From NCBI RefSeq assembly GCF_019469165.1, contig NZ_CP048263.1, positions 1,116,001-1,180,000 on the forward strand: DNA of 64,000 nucleotides. Reading direction: 5' to 3'. Below are positions 9,709 through 18,369 of the stretch, piece by piece (the first letter of the stretch is position 1; each line of letters opens with the position of its first letter). The notes under the pieces were generated by a model that was given only the letters and a program-made list of their open reading frames with translations, was not told the origin of the DNA and made no database searches. The DNA is from Gilliamella sp. ESL0443. GTDB taxonomy: Bacteria; Pseudomonadota; Gammaproteobacteria; Enterobacterales; Orbaceae. A program made the position numbers and the translations under genes.

Positions 9709-12567
9709 TTAAAGACTTTTTATTGCTTCATACTGCTCTTGTAATTTAGCTTTGTCAGCAACATAGCCTTGTTGTTTCTCTTTCTCTTTAGCCACTACAG
9801 CTGCTGGTGCTTTATCAACAAAGCTAGCATTGGAAAGCTTGTTATCAATACGTGCAATTTCGCCTTCAATGCGAGCTATTTCTTTTTGAAGTCGAGCTAG
9901 CTCATCATCTTTATTGATCAAACCAGCCATTGGAATAAGTAGTTCTGCACCATCAACTAATTTGGTTACCGATAATGGCCCTGCTTCACCTTCATCTAAC
10001 AAGACAATTTCTGATAATCTTGCTAAAGACTCTATAAAGGTGACGTTGTCACCAATAATGCGATGCACCGTCGGTGATGCTTTTCTGATCAATAATTGTA
10101 ACGGTTTGCTTGGCGCAATATTCATTTCAGCACGAATATTACGAACAGCGATAACGGCATCTTTAATCCAATTGATATCAGCAACTGCTTCATTATCAAC
10201 TAATTTGCTATCAAAGGCTGGCATTGGTTGTAACATAATAGTATCTGCTTTGATGGCCATTAATGGTTTAACACTTTGCCAAATAGCTTCAGTTATAAAT
10301 GGAATGATTGGATGAGCCAAACGCAAGAGTGCTTCAAGGACTGTTACTAACGTATGACGAGCTGCTCGTTGTTGATTTTGCTCGCCATTAGCTAATACTG
10401 ATTTGGTTAACTCCAAATACCAGTCACAGAACTGATTCCAAGTAAATTCATATAAGATATTAGCCGCTAAATCGAAACGATAAGTATCAAATGCTTCGCG
10501 GTATGTTTTCACCGTTTGATTAAACTCCGCTAAGATCCATTTATCCGCTATTGAATACTCTAAATCACCACCTTTAAATCCACAATCGTGATCTTGAGTG
10601 TTCATTAATACATAACGGCTAGCATTCCATAGTTTATTACAGAAATTACGATAACCTTCTAAACGTTTTAGATCCCAATTAATATCACGACCAGTGGACG
10701 CCAGTGCCGCTAAAGTAAAACGTAATGCATCGGTACCATGGGCTTCAATGCCATTAGGAAACTGTTTTTCAGTACGTTTGGCAATTTTTTCAGCAAGCTG
10801 TGGTTGCATCATGTTACCAGTACGTTTTTCTAATAAATCGGCAAGTGATATCCCATCAATCATATCTAAAGGATCAATAACATTCCCTTTAGATTTTGAC
10901 ATTTTTTGCCCTTCTTCATCACGAATCAAGCCAGTTACATAAACTGTTTTGAAAGGTACTTGAGGTTTGCCATGTTCATCTTTGATGAAATGCATCGTCA
11001 TCATAATCATTCTTGCGACCCAGAAGAAGATGATATCAAAACCAGTTACAAGAACATTAGTTGGATGGAAAGTCGCTAAATCATCGGTCTTTTCTGGCCA
11101 ACCTAAGGTTGAGAATGTCCACAGCGCTGATGAGAACCAAGTATCAAGTACATCATCATCTTGTGATAACTCGATATCAGCAGATAGCCCGTTTTCACGG
11201 CGAACTTCAGCTTCGTCACGACCAACATAGACATTACCTTGATTATCATACCAAGCCGGAATTCGGTGTCCCCACCATAATTGGCGCGAAATACACCAAT
11301 CTTGGATATCATTCATCCATGAAAAATACATGTTTTCATACTGTTTAGGTACAAATTGAATATCGCCATTTTTTACGGCAGCTATTGCTGGTTCAGCTAA
11401 GACTTTAGCGCGAACATACCACTGATCGGTTAACATTGGTTCAATAACCACGCCACCACGATCGCCATAAGGAATGGTGAGATCATGTGGTTCAATTTTT
11501 TCTAAAATACCTTGAGCTTCACACTCTGCAACAACTAATTTACGTGCAGCAAAGCGTTCTAAATTTTGGAATTGTGCCGGAATCTCAGTTGAGTAAGCGG
11601 TGCTTGGCTCGCCATTAGTATCAAATACTTCTGCTTGCGTACGAATCTCACCATCAAAGGTAAAGATATTAATCATCGGTAATTGATGACGACGCCCTAC
11701 TTCATAGTCATTAAAGTCATGAGCAGGTGTGATTTTTACGCAACCCGTGCCTTTTGTCATATCCGCATGTTCATCGCCAACAATAGGAATACGACGATTG
11801 ACGAAAGGTAATATAACAAATTTACCAATGAGATCTTTATAACGAGGATCTTCAGGATTAACCGCCACACCAGTATCACCAAATAGCGTTTCAGGACGAG
11901 TCGTTGCGACAACAAGATAATCTTTACCATCTGCCGTTTTTGCACCATCCGCTAATGGGTAGCGCAAATGCCACATTGAACCTTTAACTTCGCGATTTTC
12001 CACTTCAAGATCTGAAATTGCCGTGCGTAATTTGGGGTCCCAATTCACTAAGCGTTTACCGCGATAAATCAAATCTTCTTGATAAAGTCTGACAAATACT
12101 TCTTTAACTGCATTAGAAAGGCCTTCATCCATCGTAAAACGTTCGCGATCCCAATCAACAGAATCCCCTAAACGTCGCATCTGCTTCGTAATACTTCCAC
12201 CTGATTCAGCTTTCCATTGCCAAATTTTTTCGATAAAGGCTTCTCGACCATAATCATGGCGAGTTTTATTTTCTTCAGCGGCAATTTTACGTTCTACCAC
12301 CATTTGGGTAGCAATACCTGCATGGTCAGTACCTGATTGCCAAAGCGTGTTATTACCTTGCATACGGTGATAGCGAATTAATGCATCCATAATAGTTTGT
12401 TGAAATGCATGTCCCATATGCAAACTACCCGTTACGTTTGGCGGTGGAATAGCAATGCAATAACTAGGCTGAGATTTGTCACCATTAGGCTTAAAGTAAC
12501 CACTTTCTTCCCAATGTTGATAGATAGGTTGTTCGATTTCTTGTGGATTATAAGTCGTATTTTTCAT
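9709..12567 (-). CDS. valS: valine--tRNA ligase
   Basis: The 952-residue class I aminoacyl-tRNA synthetase matches the length of E. coli ValS (951). The HIGH motif appears as HMGH at 50-53 after PPPNVTGSL, and KMSKS at about 555-559. The editing domain (CP1) lies between them, with [11 protein letters not shown] and the [12 protein letters not shown] segment. The C-terminal coiled-coil arm (about 885-952) is rich in Lys, Glu and Ala, as in bacterial ValRS. It charges tRNA-Val and hydrolyses mischarged Thr-tRNA. It stands alone between the ompW terminator and the pan operon; in E. coli holC lies beside valS, but here holC is about 5 kb away beside pepA. Confidence 0.98.
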   Translation of the reverse strand: MKNTTYNPQEIEQPIYQHWEESGYFKPNGDKSQPSYCIAIPPPNVTGSLHMGHAFQQTIMDALIRYHRMQGNNTLWQSGTDHAGIATQMVVERKIAAEENKTRHDYGREAFIEKIWQWKAESGGSITKQMRRLGDSVDWDRERFTMDEGLSNAVKEVFVRLYQEDLIYRGKRLVNWDPKLRTAISDLEVENREVKGSMWHLRYPLADGAKTADGKDYLVVATTRPETLFGDTGVAVNPEDPRYKDLIGKFVILPFVNRRIPIVGDEHADMTKGTGCVKITPAHDFNDYEVGRRHQLPMINIFTFDGEIRTQAEVFDTNGEPSTAYSTEIPAQFQNLERFAARKLVVAECEAQGILEKIEPHDLTIPYGDRGGVVIEPMLTDQWYVRAKVLAEPAIAAVKNGDIQFVPKQYENMYFSWMNDIQDWCISRQLWWGHRIPAWYDNQGNVYVGRDEAEVRRENGLSADIELSQDDDVLDTWFSSALWTFSTLGWPEKTDDLATFHPTNVLVTGFDIIFFWVARMIMMTMHFIKDEHGKPQVPFKTVYVTGLIRDEEGQKMSKSKGNVIDPLDMIDGISLADLLEKRTGNMMQPQLAEKIAKRTEKQFPNGIEAHGTDALRFTLAALASTGRDINWDLKRLEGYRNFCNKLWNASRYVLMNTQDHDCGFKGGDLEYSIADKWILAEFNQTVKTYREAFDTYRFDLAANILYEFTWNQFCDWYLELTKSVLANGEQNQQRAARHTLVTVLEALLRLAHPIIPFITEAIWQSVKPLMAIKADTIMLQPMPAFDSKLVDNEAVADINWIKDAVIAVRNIRAEMNIAPSKPLQLLIRKASPTVHRIIGDNVTFIESLARLSEIVLLDEGEAGPLSVTKLVDGAELLIPMAGLINKDDELARLQKEIARIEGEIARIDNKLSNASFVDKAPAAVVAKEKEKQQGYVADKAKLQEQYEAIKSL

Positions 12568-12701
12568 AATAAAGGCATCAATCCTAATTCAAGGCATAAA
12601 AATGGCTATTATTCTACAGTAAAAAGACATAACAATAAATTGCTAGACGAATAAAGTCGTTGATTAAATCGATTTTCCTAGACGGTAGGAATATGGTAAA
12701 C

Positions 12702-12731
12702 AAAAGATCGCTTGTCGATAAGCGATCTTTT
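12702..12731. terminator. terminator after panC
   Basis: A 12-bp perfect stem (AAAAGATCGCTT / AAGCGATCTTTT) with a six-base loop lies just downstream of the panC stop. A/T runs flank it on both sides, so it could act in both orientations. Confidence 0.88.
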
Positions 12732-12749
12732 ATCTCAATAAATGGATTG

Positions 12750-13595
12750 TTAATGATGATAAATAAAATTATCGATCAATCTAGTTTTACCAATATAAAC
12801 CGCTAAAGCGCATAGACTATCTTGCTTTAATACATCAACATTGGTTAACGTTGCAAAATCAACAAATTCAATATAATCAATTTTAGCTAATGGCTCATTA
12901 TTTATAATGTTTTGCATGGCATTTAAGATAGTCGCAACTGATTTTTCACCAGCTTTGATCATTTCCTTAGCCTGCTCAATTGAACGATATAAGCAAATAG
13001 CGGCTAAGCGTTCTTGTTCAGACAAATAGCTATTACGCGAACTTTTAGCCAATCCATCACTTTCACGTACAATCGAGCAACCAATAATTTCGATGGGAAT
13101 ATTGAGATCTTGTACCATTCGTTGAATGACGGCTAATTGTTGCGCATCTTTTTGTCCAAAATAGGCACGATCAGGTTGAGTAATATTAAATAGTTTGGTG
13201 ACAACTGTACAAACACCTTTAAAATGTCCTGGTCGCTTTTTTCCACAAAGCGCATCAGTTAAACCATTAACATTGACATAGCTATTGAAATTCGCATCAT
13301 ACATTTCATCGGCGGACGGACAAAAAATCAAATCAACGCCCATTTGCTGACAGGCTTTTTTATCTCTTTCTAAATCACGCGGATAGCTAGCTAGGTCCTC
13401 TTTAGGACCAAACTGCATTGGATTAACAAATATTGTAACAATCACTCTTTGATTATCTTTTTTAGCACTAGCCATTAAGCTTTGATGACCTTCATGCAGA
13501 TAACCCATGGTCGGCACTAAACCAATACTTTCGCCATTGTTACGCCATGATTTAACCTGATCGCGGACTTCATCAATAGTGGTTATAACTTTCAT
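12750..13595 (-). CDS. panC: pantoate--beta-alanine ligase
   Basis: The 281-residue PanC joins pantoate and beta-alanine with ATP to give pantothenate. The HIGH-superfamily signature PTMGYLHEGH is at 28-37, the KMSKS-like element appears as LAKSSRNSYLS, and QFGPKEDLASYPR and YFGQKDAQQL are also present. A good GGAAGG site precedes the ATG at 13595. It is the last gene of panG-like/panB/panC, 18 bases after panB. A terminator follows. No panD (aspartate decarboxylase) is seen in this cluster. Confidence 0.97.
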   Translation of the reverse strand: MKVITTIDEVRDQVKSWRNNGESIGLVPTMGYLHEGHQSLMASAKKDNQRVIVTIFVNPMQFGPKEDLASYPRDLERDKKACQQMGVDLIFCPSADEMYDANFNSYVNVNGLTDALCGKKRPGHFKGVCTVVTKLFNITQPDRAYFGQKDAQQLAVIQRMVQDLNIPIEIIGCSIVRESDGLAKSSRNSYLSEQERLAAICLYRSIEQAKEMIKAGEKSVATILNAMQNIINNEPLAKIDYIEFVDFATLTNVDVLKQDSLCALAVYIGKTRLIDNFIYHH

Positions 13596-13613
13596 GTTTA
13601 TTATCCTTCCAAG

Positions 13614-14456
13614 CTAGTTTGAAAATTCAGATTTGAGTTTGGTCATGATCTCATCATCAATAGCAAACTCATGAATAGGTGCAGGGAATTGTTGCTGTTT
13701 AACTTCTTGGCAATAATCCGCAAATGCCTGTTTCATTTGATCACCCATTGGGGCAAAAGATTTAACAAATTTGGACGATACACCATCATACATAGATAAC
13801 ATATCTTGATAGACTAAAACTTGCCCATCACAACCATGACCAGCACCAATCCCAATAGTAGGCACGCTAACAAGTTCAGTTATAAATTTAGCTAAATCAG
13901 CAGGTACACACTCGAGTAAAATTGCCGCAGCGCCAGCCTGTTCAACAGCTAAAGCATCTAAAATAATCGCTTTGGCTGCTTGATAATTCTTACCTTGTAC
14001 TTTGTAACCACCTAATGCTAATACTGATTGTGGCATTAAGCCAATATGGGCAATGACAGGTATTGAGGCTTGAGCGATCATCTTAATATGCTCACAAAAT
14101 GCTTGTCCACCTTCAAGCTTCACCGCCTGAGCATTCCCTTCTTGTATCAATCGTCCAGCATTATGCACGGCATCATAAACAGATGCATGGTAAGACATAA
14201 ACGGTAAATCGGTTACAACCAATGCTTTTTTAGCACCTCTGGCCACGGCTTTAGAGTGATGGATCATATCGTCCATAGTGACTGATACTGTGCTTTCATA
14301 ACCCAGCATAACCATACCTAAAGAATCACCTACTAATAGACAGTCGACACCGCTATCATCCATCAATTTTGCTGTCGTATAGTCATACGCGGTTAGCATG
14401 GTGATCTTTTCTTGATTTTGTTTGCGTTGTTGTAAAGTCAAAATTGTATTTTTCAA
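13614..14456 (-). CDS. panB: 3-methyl-2-oxobutanoate hydroxymethyltransferase
   Basis: The 280-residue PanB transfers a hydroxymethyl group from methylenetetrahydrofolate to ketoisovalerate, giving ketopantoate. Family segments are MLTAYDYTTAKL, LVGDSLGMVMLG, KLEGG near 115, HIGLMPQS, and GIGAGHGCDGQVLVYQD. Translation most likely starts at a TTG at 14456 that overlaps the upstream stop by 4 bases (TTGA), implying coupled translation; the next ATG, 20 codons later, would remove the N-terminal helix. It sits between the putative ketopantoate reductase and panC. Confidence 0.96.
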   Translation of the reverse strand: MKNTILTLQQRKQNQEKITMLTAYDYTTAKLMDDSGVDCLLVGDSLGMVMLGYESTVSVTMDDMIHHSKAVARGAKKALVVTDLPFMSYHASVYDAVHNAGRLIQEGNAQAVKLEGGQAFCEHIKMIAQASIPVIAHIGLMPQSVLALGGYKVQGKNYQAAKAIILDALAVEQAGAAAILLECVPADLAKFITELVSVPTIGIGAGHGCDGQVLVYQDMLSMYDGVSSKFVKSFAPMGDQMKQAFADYCQEVKQQQFPAPIHEFAIDDEIMTKLKSEFSN

Positions 14457-15295
14457 GGTAACAGTTCCATTTCTAATTGATGATAATCCCTATCCGGATG
14501 TTTTTGACGACTGATATTAAGCAAAATAGTCGATAATTGTTGATAAATTGGTTTGAGCTCATCTGGCATTGCCATCATATGTTGCTTAATGGTTTCAATA
14601 TCGTTACGCTCCACAGGTCCAGTTAATGCATCTATGACTCCCGCTTTACAAATGTTGTTGGCATTACCAAGAAATAGCGGATGCCAAGCTTGTTCAATAA
14701 ACTCTTTATCTAATCCACATTGATTAAGTAAATCTACACCTATTTGTACGAGAGCTAGCACTTGATTACTTAGCATGACACAAGCAGCATGATATAGTGG
14801 CTTTTTATTTGCTGAAAGAATTGCTAAGCGATTAGGTAATAGCGCTAAAAAACGTTGTAATTGGTCGATAATAGCTTTATTTGCTTCGAGCGTAAAAGAG
14901 ACGTCCGACATATTATTATAGCAATCGAACTTATCATAAATAGCGTATAAAGGGTGTAATGAAAAAGCGAATGGATGCACAACTTTATTTTGCTGAAATA
15001 TGTGTGATGTCAATAAGCCACTACAATGACCAATCCACTTATTGGTAATAGGTAATTGACATAATTCATGCCAGACAGAAGCAATTTGACCATCAGCTAC
15101 TGTCAACAATAAACAATCGCAATTATTCACTAAATCAGCTAAAGATGAATAAGCATAAGATTGAGTAAAATCACTAGCTTGTTTAGCGTGTTCATAAGTT
15201 CGGCTATAAAAACCTGCAACTTGTAAACCCGATAAACTAAAATATTTCGCTAGTGTACATCCAACTTTACCAGCTCCGATAAAACCAATATTCAT
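14453..15295 (-). CDS. panG: DUF2520 Rossmann-fold protein, likely PanG-type ketopantoate reductase
   Basis: The protein of 280 residues counts from the ATG at 15295; a TTG four codons upstream is possible. The N-terminus is a dinucleotide-binding fold, IGFIGAGKVGCTLAKYF, followed by a C-terminal helical domain containing HPFAFSLHPLYA and AACVMLSNQVLALV. It lacks resemblance to classical PanE but matches the DUF2520 family. From memory, this family includes PanG, the alternative ketopantoate reductase described in Francisella. It overlaps panB by 4 bases and heads the operon, exactly the missing reductase step between PanB and PanC. Function is therefore strong inference from family and context, not proof. 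Confidence 0.75.
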   Translation of the reverse strand: MNIGFIGAGKVGCTLAKYFSLSGLQVAGFYSRTYEHAKQASDFTQSYAYSSLADLVNNCDCLLLTVADGQIASVWHELCQLPITNKWIGHCSGLLTSHIFQQNKVVHPFAFSLHPLYAIYDKFDCYNNMSDVSFTLEANKAIIDQLQRFLALLPNRLAILSANKKPLYHAACVMLSNQVLALVQIGVDLLNQCGLDKEFIEQAWHPLFLGNANNICKAGVIDALTGPVERNDIETIKQHMMAMPDELKPIYQQLSTILLNISRQKHPDRDYHQLEMELLP

Positions 15296-15405
15296 TATTA
15301 ATAACAAAATTTAAACAAAGCGGCATTATAGCCTAATTTGATTGAGATTCAATTTTTAACCCAAAAACAAGAAAATACTCAAGAATTACTCGCGAATTAC
15401 CCCCA

Positions 15406-15430
15406 CAAAAACCCCGCTCCTCAACTTTTT
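15406..15430. repeat. 25-bp dispersed repeat, copy 2
   Basis: This is identical over 25 bases to 6852-6876 and in the same orientation. It lies about 110 bases upstream of the panG-like start. Flanking sequences of the two copies do not match, so the unit ends sharply. Confidence 0.8.
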
Positions 15431-15514
15431 CGATAATTTAAAAAAGCAATATAAGCGATTGAGAATGATAAAAATAGTTATTTTTCAGGATAGTCAGTTA
15501 ATTCTTCTTTTTTC

Positions 15515-15814
15515 TTAATCTTTTTTATCTTTCCTGCTTTCTGAATTGAGTTGACGTTTATCTTCTTCCAATTTTTTATTTTGCTTTGATTCTTCATAGT
15601 TTTTGTAAATATGATATAAAATAATACCAACTGCAATGGCGAATAGTAAAATGATAATTATAGAGGCATCATCTCCGTCGCTCCCCCTTGATTGATGACT
15701 AGGAGAATAATGCATGTGAACTCGTGGGATATAAGTTCTGTTATATCCAATCCCATACGCATTTTGTATCAGAGTAATTAAAAAAACTAAAGCTACTATT
15801 ATTTTTGTTTTCAT
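15515..15814 (-). CDS. small secreted/membrane protein of unknown function, paralogue A'
   Basis: This 99-residue protein is of no family I recognise. Residues 1-21 look like a signal peptide (MKTKIIVALVF...NAYG), 51-69 form a membrane helix, and the rest is a charged Lys/Glu-rich tail of about 30 residues. The first 75 residues are clearly related to the 245-residue protein encoded at 16200-16937: same start MKTK, same QNAYG cleavage region, His/Ser-rich linker, single helix. The ATG follows a CAGGGATG site that also precedes the paralogue. It is probably the shortened copy of a duplicated gene. Confidence 0.65.
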   Translation of the reverse strand: MKTKIIVALVFLITLIQNAYGIGYNRTYIPRVHMHYSPSHQSRGSDGDDASIIIILLFAIAVGIILYHIYKNYEESKQNKKLEEDKRQLNSESRKDKKD

Positions 15815-15978
15815 TATTTATACATCCCTGTAATAACGAAGTGATCTTATTTTAAGTAATCTTAATTATCTTATTATTATACAATAATATAATTATACTA
15901 ACAGTTAACTATCTTAAAAGTCATTTTAATGAAAAACACACTGATTCTTTTACAAAGAAATCGCTGAAATAGAGGGTT

Positions 15979-16199
15979 TTAAGGTATGCGCTTATAAGTC
16001 GCTTCAATATTATACTCCACAAACATTTTTTGAATCTTATCCCCCTTTATTATTAATAAACAATCTTACTTCAATTTGCCTTCTAAAATAAATTTATTCG
16101 CCATTTCAGTTATAATGTTATTAAGTTGAACCTTCGATTCACATTCAATTGCATCTTTAAATTTTGGGTAATTATTCTCAGGTAAAATTTGAAAAATAA
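15979..16199 (-). pseudogene. remnant of a duplicated lipoprotein gene
   Basis: The minus strand in one frame gives a decayed C-terminal half of the lipoprotein encoded at 17107-17580. Recognisable matches are NNYPKFKDAIECES, NNIITE, and a final EYNIEATYKRIP against the intact EFNIEATCKRVP. An in-frame TAA interrupts it midway and the N-terminal half, signal sequence and start are gone. Its upstream edge meets the stop codon of the membrane-protein gene. Confidence 0.85.
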
Positions 16200-16937
16200 T
16201 TATTTTTCAATATAGTAGGTTGATTGTATATTTTGAAATTGTTTTGTATTTTCATACCATTTTTCCAATCTCGATCGACAAAAATAATCTTTTTCGTTTG
16301 ATATTGATTCTATTTTGCCAATAGTTTTTAAATAATATTTATCTTCTTTAGGTATGAAAATGAATTTCTCTTTATTCCATTCGCATGTATATGAGTTTAT
16401 ATGAGTAGCACCAATCCAAAGAGAACTAGGCACATAGTCATATTGTCCACCACACTTGGTATCTATATCAAAATTATTAAGCGCTGCATAAATTTGAATT
16501 AAAGCGCTGAAATCAACTTTTAAAAAATTATAATTTAAAATTGTAATTTGTTTTGTATAATCGGAATACTCATTTAGAAATGGAAATTTAGTGAGTTTAT
16601 AAGTTGGCGGTATAACTGCATCATCGACAAATCGATAAAAATGTTGAATTCTATAAGAACCTCTATAGATTGCTTCATAACGTTTTTTTTTCTCTTCTTC
16701 TACTTTTTTATTTTTTTGATGTTTTAATTCAGAATAAGCATAGTAAATACTAAGTAACATACAAGCCGATACAAACGTTAAAAACATAATTATGATGGCA
16801 TATGTTGTATCCATATCAACTTTTGTATGCCTTGAATGACCGTGTAAAGCAGGAGTATTATGCATCATAAACCTACCATACGCATTTTGTATTGTAGTCA
16901 TAAAATAAACTAAAACTACTATTACTTTTGTTTTCAC
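16200..16937 (-). CDS. membrane-anchored protein of unknown function, paralogue A
   Basis: The 245-residue protein starts with GTG at 16937 after a CAGGGACG site. Residues 1-21 are signal-peptide-like and 46-67 form a membrane helix. The charged stretch 68-90 (KKVEEEKKKR) precedes a 155-residue domain with several Tyr, Trp and Cys (CGGQYDYVP, SYTCEW, DYFCRSR). That domain is absent from the shorter paralogue at 15515-15814. I do not recognise the domain. It is cysteine-containing and probably outside the cytoplasm or at the membrane surface, depending on topology. The lipoprotein gene lies 169 bases upstream on the same strand. Confidence 0.7.
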   Translation of the reverse strand: MKTKVIVVLVYFMTTIQNAYGRFMMHNTPALHGHSRHTKVDMDTTYAIIIMFLTFVSACMLLSIYYAYSELKHQKNKKVEEEKKKRYEAIYRGSYRIQHFYRFVDDAVIPPTYKLTKFPFLNEYSDYTKQITILNYNFLKVDFSALIQIYAALNNFDIDTKCGGQYDYVPSSLWIGATHINSYTCEWNKEKFIFIPKEDKYYLKTIGKIESISNEKDYFCRSRLEKWYENTKQFQNIQSTYYIEK

Positions 16938-17106
16938 TACTTGTACGTCCCTGTGAAGAGCAAATAATCCTTAATTCGAATCAATCTTAATCTTCTAATT
17001 ATTTAATATATTATTAATTTACTATCAGTAAACTATTCTAAAAATCCTTTTAATTCAAAATACGATGCATCTTCCTACAACAAAAAAACGCAAAAGGAAG
17101 TTAAAT

Positions 17107-17580
17107 TCAAGGTACACGTTTACAAGTAGCTTCAATATTAAATTCCATAAAGGTTCTTCTTGGATCACAATGTTCGTATTTTGTAAATGAACTCTCTTTT
17201 AATTCATTTTTTGAAATAAACTTATACTCAATTTCAGTTATAATATTATTGATTTGATCTATCGATTCACATTCAATTGCACCATTGAGTTTTGCGTAGT
17301 TATTATCAGCAGAAATAGGCGCAATAAACGCATAATATTTTGTTTGTACTGCGAATCCTTCTTCCTGTTTCTTAATAAGCGCTACATAACCTGTATTATT
17401 GAGTGTATAAGATTGTATTCCTTTCAATTTTGAGTCGTAATAATGATAGCTTGTACCGCGACTATCGTCGACTTTACAATCCCAAGTTCCTTCTAGCATT
17501 TCAGCAGTAACTTTTTGTCGCTCTTGACAACCAACTAGAGTCAATAATGATATTGAGAGCGCCAATAAATTTTTAAACAT
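17107..17580 (-). CDS. predicted lipoprotein of unknown function
   Basis: The 157-residue protein has a lipoprotein signal peptide with lipobox LVGC (Cys18). The mature part begins like a small lipocalin-type or META-type domain (MLEGTWDCKVDD) with later cysteines in IECES, YEHCD and ATCKRVP. No function can be assigned. A clear AGGAAG site precedes the ATG. A decayed copy of its C-terminal half lies at 15979-16199. Confidence 0.75.
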   Translation of the reverse strand: MFKNLLALSISLLTLVGCQERQKVTAEMLEGTWDCKVDDSRGTSYHYYDSKLKGIQSYTLNNTGYVALIKKQEEGFAVQTKYYAFIAPISADNNYAKLNGAIECESIDQINNIITEIEYKFISKNELKESSFTKYEHCDPRRTFMEFNIEATCKRVP

Positions 17581-17898
17581 TTTACTTCCTGTATAGAATT
17601 GACTATTGTCTATTATAACAAACAGTTTAATAAATTATTCATTAATTTAATAGGTTACACATAGCGACAATATTATTCATAGGTGAAATTTCCTTTCAAT
17701 AAAGCTTTGCCAACCTTCGACTAAGGTCTTTTTATAATTTGAGATGCTGATAGGATTTTGAAATTTTATTAAGCAGATTTTCCAGCTCGTGATGCTGTCT
17801 TTATACAGTATTACTGATGCTAGAACTACCTTGCCACATCAGATATAGCCATTACTTGTAATAATAAATTTATTGATAAAAACCTTATTTTTATAAAT
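17581..17898. other. intergenic region without recognisable genes
   Basis: There are about 318 AT-rich bases between the holC stop and the lipoprotein gene. I see no ORF with a ribosome binding site, no RNA gene and no clear terminator. Confidence 0.5.
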
Positions 17899-18369
17899 TT
17901 AAGAGCATAAAACAGGGATGGTTTTTAGGTTAAATCCAGCTTCTTTGTAGGTTTTATATCTTTCACGGGCTAGCGATTTTTGTTGTTCTTCAATGGGGAC
18001 AAAGTCAATAATATCGCGGTATACACCAGCAAATTCTGGGTATTGCTCTTGTAGATTGATAAGTAAGTGACGTGAACCATTGCTACTGCGCTTTTGTGGC
18101 CAACAGATTTCGACAGGTGATCCGCTTTTCAGGCCTTCGCCAGCTAGATTATGGGGAACAAAATTTTCAGTATCGAGTTGCCATAAATATTCATCAATAC
18201 GTTCGGCTTGAGCTTGATCTTGACAGGCCACTAACACACGTTGCCGATTTTGCCATGCTTCAACAATTTTTTCACACGCTAACTTTTCTTTGAATAAAAC
18301 CCCGGCATCATTGGCTGGGGTTGGGTTTTCAAGTAGATAAAATATCACTTTTTTCATGTATTTACTCAT
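17899..18369 (-). CDS. holC: DNA polymerase III subunit chi
   Basis: The 156-residue HolC is the clamp-loader accessory subunit that links the polymerase III holoenzyme to SSB. It has VIFYLL at the start, ACEKIVEAW and RQRVLVAC in the N-terminal half, LPHNLAGEG-like FVPHNLAGEG near 90, PVEICWP and the C-terminal ERYKTYKEAGF helix. The first ATG overlaps the pepA stop by 4 bases (ATGA); an ATG four codons later (MKKVIFY) matches the E. coli start better. pepA-holC is the conserved order, and in E. coli valS follows. Confidence 0.93.
   Translation of the reverse strand: MSKYMKKVIFYLLENPTPANDAGVLFKEKLACEKIVEAWQNRQRVLVACQDQAQAERIDEYLWQLDTENFVPHNLAGEGLKSGSPVEICWPQKRSSNGSRHLLINLQEQYPEFAGVYRDIIDFVPIEEQQKSLARERYKTYKEAGFNLKTIPVLCS

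Larger units (their letters stand above)
15515..17580 (-). repeat. tandem duplication of a two-gene unit (lipoprotein + membrane protein)
   Basis: Two units lie head to tail on the minus strand: lipoprotein gene 17107-17580 with membrane protein 16200-16937, then lipoprotein remnant 15979-16199 with membrane protein 15515-15814. Similarity extends into the leaders: both membrane-protein genes follow CAGGGA(T/C)GTA, and the bases just upstream (15815-15960 and 16938-17090) align with many shared blocks. The copies have diverged a great deal, so the duplication is old. Confidence 0.75.
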
